This document shows positions 57,943 through 64,000 of a DNA stretch of 64,000 nucleotides, piece by piece; the stretch's first letter is position 1, and each line of letters opens with the position of its first letter. Origin of the DNA: Bacteroidota bacterium (GTDB taxonomy: Bacteria; Bacteroidota; Bacteroidia; 2-12-FULL-35-15); contig CANJPX010000006.1 in the NCBI GenBank assembly GCA_947476185.1, positions 28,495-92,494 of the forward strand, in the 5' to 3' direction. Made by a program: the position numbers and the translations under genes. The notes below the pieces were generated by a model. The model was not told the DNA's origin and ran no database searches. It saw nothing but the letters and a program-made list of their open reading frames with translations.

Positions 57943-58531
57943 GTGTAAAAAAATACTGATTGCAGGTGTTGGCGGACAAGGAATTGTCTATCTCAGCAAT
58001 ATCATTGTGGAGGCTGCAATGCTATCCGGTATTCCTGTCAGTGTTAGTGAAATTCATGGACTTTCGCAACGTGGGGGAGTTGTTACTTCCGGAATTGGAT
58101 TAGGGGAAAATTGCTCCGGATTTTATGGAAAAGCAGGGATTGATATTCTTATTGGTCTCGAGCCTTTAGAAACACAAAGATGTTTAAGCTATCTGCATAA
58201 GAATAGTAGTGTGATTTTCGGAAATTACCGAGTTCAACCTTATGCAGTTAATGCTCAGATGGCAGAGTATCCAGAGGTTAATGATTTTGTAGCTTATATA
58301 AGTGAGCAATGCAAGGAAGTTGTCTATATAGAGAAGTTTCCCGAAAATATTGATTCTGTTCTGTATAATGTTTTTCTTCTTGGAAGAGCCACCAGGATGC
58401 AGGATTTTCCGCTTTCTGCAAATAAAATTGAAGAAGCTATAAATGCCACTGTTTTGGGATATTTTAAAGAGAAAACATTAAAAGCGTTTACCTTGGGATT
58501 GGAATTTGAATTGAACAAATTATCTGTATAA
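57932..58531 (+). CDS. iorB: Indolepyruvate oxidoreductase beta subunit (2-oxoacid:acceptor oxidoreductase gamma family)
   Basis: '[52 protein letters not shown]'. Confidence 0.9.
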   Translation: MNHKCKKILIAGVGGQGIVYLSNIIVEAAMLSGIPVSVSEIHGLSQRGGVVTSGIGLGENCSGFYGKAGIDILIGLEPLETQRCLSYLHKNSSVIFGNYRVQPYAVNAQMAEYPEVNDFVAYISEQCKEVVYIEKFPENIDSVLYNVFLLGRATRMQDFPLSANKIEEAINATVLGYFKEKTLKAFTLGLEFELNKLSV

Positions 58532-58545
58532 TATCTTTTATAAAA

Positions 58546-59070
58546 ATGAAAAAAGATAAATTAAAAAAAGAAATACTTCATAATGTTTCCTTTTTATTAA
58601 ATGAGAAAAAAGTAAACTGTGAAATCAAAGCATCAACTATTTTGCTTGATCTGATCCGTGATGTGTTTGAATTGAAAGGGACAAAGCCTGGTTGTCATGA
58701 AGGTGAATGTGGAGCATGCACTGTTCTTGTTGATGGGGCACCTGTTAATTCATGCCTTTTTCTTGCGATTAATGCAAATGGAAAGAGCATTACTACCATT
58801 GAAGGTTTAATAAATAATGATGGTTCTTTGCATCCGATTCAAGAAGCACTTGTAGAAAAAGGTGCAGTACAGTGCGGTTTTTGTACTTCGGGAATGGCAA
58901 TGTCCATGAAAGCAATGTTGAATCAGTACGAAAATACACAACACGTTCCCGGTGAAGTAGTTCAGGACTTGCCAACAAGGGATGAAATAAAAAAATATTT
59001 AGAAGGTAACCTTTGCCGATGTACTGGTTATACAAAGATCATTGATGCTGCTGAAGAATTATTTAAATAA
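58546..59070 (+). CDS. Molybdenum hydroxylase 2Fe-2S subunit
   Basis: '[22 protein letters not shown]', '[17 protein letters not shown]', '[18 protein letters not shown]'. Confidence 0.94.
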   Translation: MKKDKLKKEILHNVSFLLNEKKVNCEIKASTILLDLIRDVFELKGTKPGCHEGECGACTVLVDGAPVNSCLFLAINANGKSITTIEGLINNDGSLHPIQEALVEKGAVQCGFCTSGMAMSMKAMLNQYENTQHVPGEVVQDLPTRDEIKKYLEGNLCRCTGYTKIIDAAEELFK

Positions 59071-59085
59071 GAATAACATTTTACA

Positions 59086-61407
59086 ATGGCTAAGAAATTA
59101 AAGGTTATTGGAACACCGGTTCCTAAGCAGGATGCAAATATCCGTGTAACCGGGAAAGCTGTTTACGGGCATGATATCAAATTGCCTAATATGCTGTATG
59201 GAGCTATATTACGCACAGAACACCCTTCTGCAATTATTCAATCTATTGATCTTTCGGAAGCAAAAAAACTTCCGGGGGTTGTTTGTATAATCACTGCTGA
59301 TGATGTGGATGTAAATAATATTGGTTACAAACGTGATCATCCTATTTTGAAAAAAGGGGAAGCGAATTGTACACGTGATGAAATAGCTGCTGTTGCTGCC
59401 GAAACTAAAGAGATTGCAAAACAAGCTTTGAAATTGATCAAAGTAAAATATAAGGTTAGAAAAGGAATTTATGATGCGAATGAAGCTTTAAAGGATAGTG
59501 CTCCGCAGATAAATAAGTTCATTAGTGGAAAGTTTGAAAATAAAAATATTGCAGAAACTTTTCATTATGAACATGGCGATCTGGAAGCAGCAAAAAAGAA
59601 CAGTGCACACATTGTTTCCAGGCGATTCACTTTGCCGCGCATGACACATGCATGTATGGCGACAAGCAATGTTACCGCAAGTTTTAATAAGGTTGATAAA
59701 AAATTATTAATGTATAGCTCAACCCAGGTGCCTTTCTTGTACCAACGGGATATGGCGCATGCACTAAAAATGAGTCCTTCTGATATTAGGGTTATTCAAC
59801 CAATTATCGGTGGAGGCTTTGGAAGTAAGTTGGATATCCATCCGTTTGAGCCTATTTGTGCTTTGCTTTCAATGAAGACCGGCAGACCTGTTCAGATACT
59901 TTTTTCACGTGAAGAAGAGTTTATCGCTTCTCCTATCCGTCAACCTATGGTAATTGATCTTACCGCAGGTGTAGATAAGAAAGGGAATTTTACTTTCAGG
60001 GAAATAAATATCGTAAAGGATAATGGCGCTTATACATCCTGGGGTGCAACTACACCATTTGTTATCATGCAGTCATTTTCCTCGCTTTATAAATTGAAAG
60101 CATGTAAGTTCAATGCTACAGCAGTATATACAAATAATGTTTTTGCCGGATCCTTCAGAGGTTATGGAAATCCTCAGGCAACTTTTGCCTTAGAACGAGT
60201 AATTGATCTGCTGGCGGATAAAATCGGGATGGATAAAGCTGAAATACGTTTGTTGAATGCAAACGAAAAAGGCGAGGTAACAGGGCAGGGTTTACACTTT
60301 GATACTTGCGGCCATAAAGAATGTTTGGAAACTGTTATCAAGAAAAGTAATTACAATAAAAAGGTAAATGCTAAGCAGGATGCAAGATTCAAGAAAGGCA
60401 TTGGTCTGGCTTCCATGTTACATGTTGGAGGTGGAGCGAAAATATATCGTTCGGATGGATGCGGAACAACCTTGAAAATTGATCCATACGGGTATTGCAC
60501 CATCATTAGCGGGTCAAATGAAATTGGTCAGGGATCAGAAACTGTTTTAGCAATGATGGCGGCTGAAGAATTGGGAATTGACCTGAAGAAAATAAAAGTA
60601 ATTAATACAGATACTGATGTAAAACCTTGGGATGTGGGTGTTCATGCCTCCAGAACAAGTTTTGTGGCCGGTAACTCTTTGTTGGGTGCGATCAAAATAT
60701 TAAAAGAAAAACTCAGCAAAAAGGCTTCTGAATTAATGAATGTCGATTATTCTGATTTCGATTATGAGAACGGGCAAATTAGTTCGGTAAAATCAAAAGA
60801 TAGCATTGCACTGGATAAAGTGGTTCGCGAGATGCATTTTTCTGAGCCGAATGAACTTGCAATTGCTTCTTTTTTTTATGAGCCATCAAGTAAATTTCAG
60901 GATAAAAACTTTAAAGGAAATGTTTCCGGTTCTTATGCATTTGCTTCGCAGGCGATAGAAGTGGAAGTTGATGCATACACAGGGAATGTGAAAGTACTTG
61001 ATATTTATGTTGCACAGGATGTAGGAAAAGTTTTAAATCCACTGTTGCTTGGAGGTCAGATTGAAGGTGGATTATTACAAGGTGTTGGTTATGCATTGAC
61101 AGAAGAATTATTGATGCATGAAGGGAAGATCCTGAATCCTAATTTTCATAATTATAAAATGCTGACAGCCTCCGATATACCTGAGATTCATTTTTTTCCA
61201 ATTGAGACAAATGATAAGGAAGGTCCATATGGTGCAAAAGGTGTTGGTGAAGCTCCTTTGATTCCAACTGCAGCAGCTATTGCAAATGCTGTATGTAATG
61301 CACTTGGTGTTGAGTTTATTGAATTGCCGCTTACTCCTGAAAGAATTTTAAAAGCAATCTCATTGGGGAATGGGAACAAGCAAAAAACTACACTATTAAC
61401 TCCCTAA
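59086..61407 (+). CDS. Molybdenum hydroxylase Moco (large) subunit, xanthine dehydrogenase family
   Basis: 'IGGGFGSKLDIHPFEPICALLSMKTGRPVQILFSREEEF', 'NEIGQGSETVLAMMAAEELG', 'GPYGAKGVGEAPLIPTAAAIANAV'. Confidence 0.94.
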   Translation: MAKKLKVIGTPVPKQDANIRVTGKAVYGHDIKLPNMLYGAILRTEHPSAIIQSIDLSEAKKLPGVVCIITADDVDVNNIGYKRDHPILKKGEANCTRDEIAAVAAETKEIAKQALKLIKVKYKVRKGIYDANEALKDSAPQINKFISGKFENKNIAETFHYEHGDLEAAKKNSAHIVSRRFTLPRMTHACMATSNVTASFNKVDKKLLMYSSTQVPFLYQRDMAHALKMSPSDIRVIQPIIGGGFGSKLDIHPFEPICALLSMKTGRPVQILFSREEEFIASPIRQPMVIDLTAGVDKKGNFTFREINIVKDNGAYTSWGATTPFVIMQSFSSLYKLKACKFNATAVYTNNVFAGSFRGYGNPQATFALERVIDLLADKIGMDKAEIRLLNANEKGEVTGQGLHFDTCGHKECLETVIKKSNYNKKVNAKQDARFKKGIGLASMLHVGGGAKIYRSDGCGTTLKIDPYGYCTIISGSNEIGQGSETVLAMMAAEELGIDLKKIKVINTDTDVKPWDVGVHASRTSFVAGNSLLGAIKILKEKLSKKASELMNVDYSDFDYENGQISSVKSKDSIALDKVVREMHFSEPNELAIASFFYEPSSKFQDKNFKGNVSGSYAFASQAIEVEVDAYTGNVKVLDIYVAQDVGKVLNPLLLGGQIEGGLLQGVGYALTEELLMHEGKILNPNFHNYKMLTASDIPEIHFFPIETNDKEGPYGAKGVGEAPLIPTAAAIANAVCNALGVEFIELPLTPERILKAISLGNGNKQKTTLLTP

Positions 61408-61445
61408 TTTTTAATTGACAAATTTACGTTGAGGTAGAAAAGAGT

Positions 61446-62921
61446 ATGAAGAATTATTTTTTAAAATACAGAAATAACATAATTGGAATAGATCAAAAAA
61501 TTTCTACACCTTATCACAATTCTATCAGGTTAATCTATGCTGATTGGACTGGTAGTGGCCGTAGTTTCCTGCCTATAGAGAAAAGAATACAAGAAGAAAT
61601 CCTTCCTTTTGTTGCAAATACGCATACTGAAGTAAATGCAACTGGCATGGGGATGACCTATGCTTACCATAAAGCAAGGGAAATTATAAAAAGACATGTC
61701 AATGCAAATACAGATGATATACTCATCTTATCCGGTTCCGGTACAACAGGTGCTGTAAACAAATTTCAAAGGCTGCTTGGATTGAAGATCCATGAAAAGC
61801 TGAAGGATAAAATAACATTGACCGAGGAGGACCGACCGATAATTTTTGTGACACATATGGAACATCATTCTAACCAAACAAGTTGGTTGGAAACTATTGG
61901 TGAAGTAAAAATAATTGAACCTTCATCCGATGGATTAGTTGATTTGGATAATTTCAAAAAGTTACTGAAAGAATATAAATCAAGAAAAATTAAAATTGCA
62001 GCTGTTACAGCCTGTTCAAATGTTACAGGGATATTTTCACCCTACCAAGAAATTGCAAAGATCATTCATGCGGAAAATGGATTTTGTTTTGTTGATTTCG
62101 CCTGCGCTGCCCCTTATGTGAAAATTGATATGCACCCTTCAGATAAGGAAACATATTTGGATGCTATTTATTTCTCTCCACATAAATTTTTAGGCGGGCC
62201 GGGATCATCTGGTGTTCTTGTTTTCAATAAAAAATTGTATTCCAATTCTGTTCCTGATGAACCGGGTGGAGGTACTGTTGATTGGACAAACCCTTGGGGT
62301 GAGCATAAATATCATAGTAATATTGAAGAAAGAGAAGACGGGGGAACTCCTCCATTTATCCAAACGATAAGAGTTGCATTATGCCTCAAGTTGAAAGATG
62401 AGATGGGAGTTGAAAATATTTTGAAGAGAGAAAAAGAGTTATTGGAAATTTTATGGAGCAGGCTTTCAAAAATAAAACAACTACATATTCTTGCTCCTGA
62501 ACATAAAGAACGATTGGGGATAATATCTTTTTATATCGAAGGTCTCCATCATAATGTTGGTGTAAAATTGCTGAATGATAGATTTGGAATTCAAACCCGT
62601 GGTGGTTGTTCTTGTGCCGGAACATACGGACATTGTTTGCTAAATGTAAGTCAGGAACTATCGAAAGAAATAACGAATCTTATTAATGTAAACGATTTGT
62701 CAAAAAAGCCGGGCTGGATCAGAATTTCTTTGCACCCAACCATGACCGATGAAGAGGTTTTATTCATAGCTGATTGCGTAGAATCGCTTGCATGTAATCA
62801 TATGGAGTGGAGCAAAGATTATGTCATTGATAAAGTAAAGGATACCATTGCATTTAATGGTAAAAAAGGAATTGTATCCATTACTGATCTTATTGACTCT
62901 TCTTTGGAAAGAAAATTTTAG
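61446..62921 (+). CDS. Class V aminotransferase/cysteine desulfurase-like protein
   Basis: 'YADWTGSGRSFLPIEKRIQEEILPF', 'HMEHHSNQTSWLE', 'DAIYFSPHKFLGGPGSSGVLVF', 'RGGCSCAGTYGH' (possible persulfide Cys). Confidence 0.85.
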   Translation: MKNYFLKYRNNIIGIDQKISTPYHNSIRLIYADWTGSGRSFLPIEKRIQEEILPFVANTHTEVNATGMGMTYAYHKAREIIKRHVNANTDDILILSGSGTTGAVNKFQRLLGLKIHEKLKDKITLTEEDRPIIFVTHMEHHSNQTSWLETIGEVKIIEPSSDGLVDLDNFKKLLKEYKSRKIKIAAVTACSNVTGIFSPYQEIAKIIHAENGFCFVDFACAAPYVKIDMHPSDKETYLDAIYFSPHKFLGGPGSSGVLVFNKKLYSNSVPDEPGGGTVDWTNPWGEHKYHSNIEEREDGGTPPFIQTIRVALCLKLKDEMGVENILKREKELLEILWSRLSKIKQLHILAPEHKERLGIISFYIEGLHHNVGVKLLNDRFGIQTRGGCSCAGTYGHCLLNVSQELSKEITNLINVNDLSKKPGWIRISLHPTMTDEEVLFIADCVESLACNHMEWSKDYVIDKVKDTIAFNGKKGIVSITDLIDSSLERKF

Positions 62922-62944
62922 TTCACCATAAAAATATCTTAGTA

Positions 62945-63808
62945 ATGGAATTTAATATTGTAAGTCCAAAATCCAGATCCGAACTATTGGAGGCTATTCG
63001 CAAAGAAAAAAACTTTCGTTTTGGCGCTGGCTACACGGATCTTTTGATGGAGCTCAAAAAAAAGCCTCACGATAATTTAACCGTGATTAATCTTTCACAG
63101 ATCAAAGATGTTCAGTTATCCGGGATAAAAAAATCTGCAAAAGGTTTACGTTTGGGAGCTATGTTCACTGCTCATAAAATGGTCATGAACGAAGAGATCC
63201 GGAATAGTTATACAGCTCTTCATGAATCAGCTTTTAATCTGGCCTCTACACAGATCCGGCAGGTTGCAACAGTTGGAGGGAATTTGTGTACAGCTTCACC
63301 TTCCGGAGATATCGCATGTGCGCTGGTTGCTTTGGATGCAACGTGTGAACTTCTTTCAACTTCAGGAAAAAGTCGGAATATTCACATCACTGATTTTTTT
63401 ACAGGAGTGAGAAAAACGGCACTCAAAAAAAATGAAGTTTTGTATGGTATCTCTGTGCCATCAAAAAATAAAGACACAAAAAATATTTTTTCGAATTTTA
63501 TTAAAGTTGGGACAAGGCGCTCAATGGAATGCTCTGTTGTTTCTTTGGCATATCATATACAAGTAAATAAGAGCGGTGAGATCGTAAAGGCAGGTGTTGC
63601 GATAGGCGCTTCTGCTCCAACGGTGAGGTTTGCCGAGTCAGCGTGTAAATTTTTGATCGGGAAAAAGTATAAGTCTATTTCTGAAAAAGAGAAAGAAGAA
63701 TTTGCAAAAAAAGTACTTTCTTACGCCTCTCCGATCACAGATATTCGAGCAACAGCATGGTATAGAAAAGAAGTTTTGTTTAATATCAGTAAGAGCATTT
63801 TTTACTAA
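62945..63808 (+). CDS. Molybdenum hydroxylase FAD subunit
   Basis: 'FRFGAGYTDLLMELKKK', 'STQIRQVATVGGNLCTASPSGDIACALVALDA'; no HcrB-type Cys insertion. Confidence 0.92.
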   Translation: MEFNIVSPKSRSELLEAIRKEKNFRFGAGYTDLLMELKKKPHDNLTVINLSQIKDVQLSGIKKSAKGLRLGAMFTAHKMVMNEEIRNSYTALHESAFNLASTQIRQVATVGGNLCTASPSGDIACALVALDATCELLSTSGKSRNIHITDFFTGVRKTALKKNEVLYGISVPSKNKDTKNIFSNFIKVGTRRSMECSVVSLAYHIQVNKSGEIVKAGVAIGASAPTVRFAESACKFLIGKKYKSISEKEKEEFAKKVLSYASPITDIRATAWYRKEVLFNISKSIFY

Positions 63809-64000
63809 TGGAAATGAAAGTTGTAAAATTATCGGCTAACGAAAATTGCTATGGTTGTTCGCCCTTAGCGCTTGAGGCGATACTTAACAAATATAAAGAT
63901 GTTCATTTATATCCGGAAGTAAATCCCATTGCACTCAAAGAAAAACTGGCAGAGAAATTTAGTGTCAGGACAAATAATATTATTGTTGGAGCAGGATCTG
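63808..64000 (+). CDS. Class I/II (HisC-like) aminotransferase, 3' truncated by window
   Basis: My translation from ATG 63808: MEMKVVKLSANENCYGCSPLALEAILNKYKDVHLYPEVNPIALKEKLAEKFSVRTNNIIVGAGS; 'LSANEN-x-YG-x-SP' is typical of HisC-type enzymes. Confidence 0.82.
   Translation, partial: MEMKVVKLSANENCYGCSPLALEAILNKYKDVHLYPEVNPIALKEKLAEKFSVRTNNIIVGAGS

Noticed and set aside
1-64000. CRISPR arrays, tRNA/rRNA genes, transposases, prophage or defence systems
   Set aside because: No regularly spaced repeats, RNA gene signatures or mobile-element proteins were seen; tRNAs cannot be fully excluded without a covariance search.

Overview
This 64 kb window looks chromosomal and comes from an anaerobic or facultatively anaerobic Bacteroidota-like bacterium (T9SS-type C-terminal sorting domain, AT-rich, Bacteroidota-style operons). 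It is almost fully coding. I saw no rRNA, tRNA, CRISPR array, phage or transposase. Main blocks: (i) 2-oxoacid:ferredoxin oxidoreductase korAB, a ferredoxin and a hemerythrin-like gene on the minus strand, divergent from (ii) a complete 11-subunit complex I operon (nuoABCDHIJKLMN) that lacks nuoEFG; (iii) mtnA, a class II aldolase and a radical SAM gene; (iv) a minus-strand block with mocA-like, xdhC, an SDR, a molybdenum hydroxylase, a hemerythrin-like gene and nifJ; (v) a codirectional plus-strand catabolic supercluster of about 29 kb (34770 to the window end). The supercluster contains a HCDH-ECH fusion, hydantoinase A/B, a Rid protein, acyl-CoA dehydrogenase, a KAS-fold/DUF35 protein plus thiolase, a B12-dependent acyl-CoA mutase (two subunits), a type III CoA-transferase, indolepyruvate:ferredoxin oxidoreductase, a second molybdenum hydroxylase, a cysteine-desulfurase-like protein and a class I/II aminotransferase. 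The main hypothesis is that this supercluster is a Bacteroidota version of the anaerobic tryptophan/indole-3-acetate (auxin) pathway known from Aromatoleum/Azoarcus (iaa genes). Almost every chemical step has a matching gene, and several proteins have unusual features: a glycine-rich mutase active-site loop, a catalytically dead KAS-fold partner, an IorA-GltD-ferredoxin fusion, and an HcrB-like FAD subunit with an extra 4Fe-4S insertion. Five separate 2-oxoacid:ferredoxin oxidoreductases lie near a complex I without its NADH module, which suggests a ferredoxin-centred energy metabolism. All calls come from reading the sequence; no database search was run.
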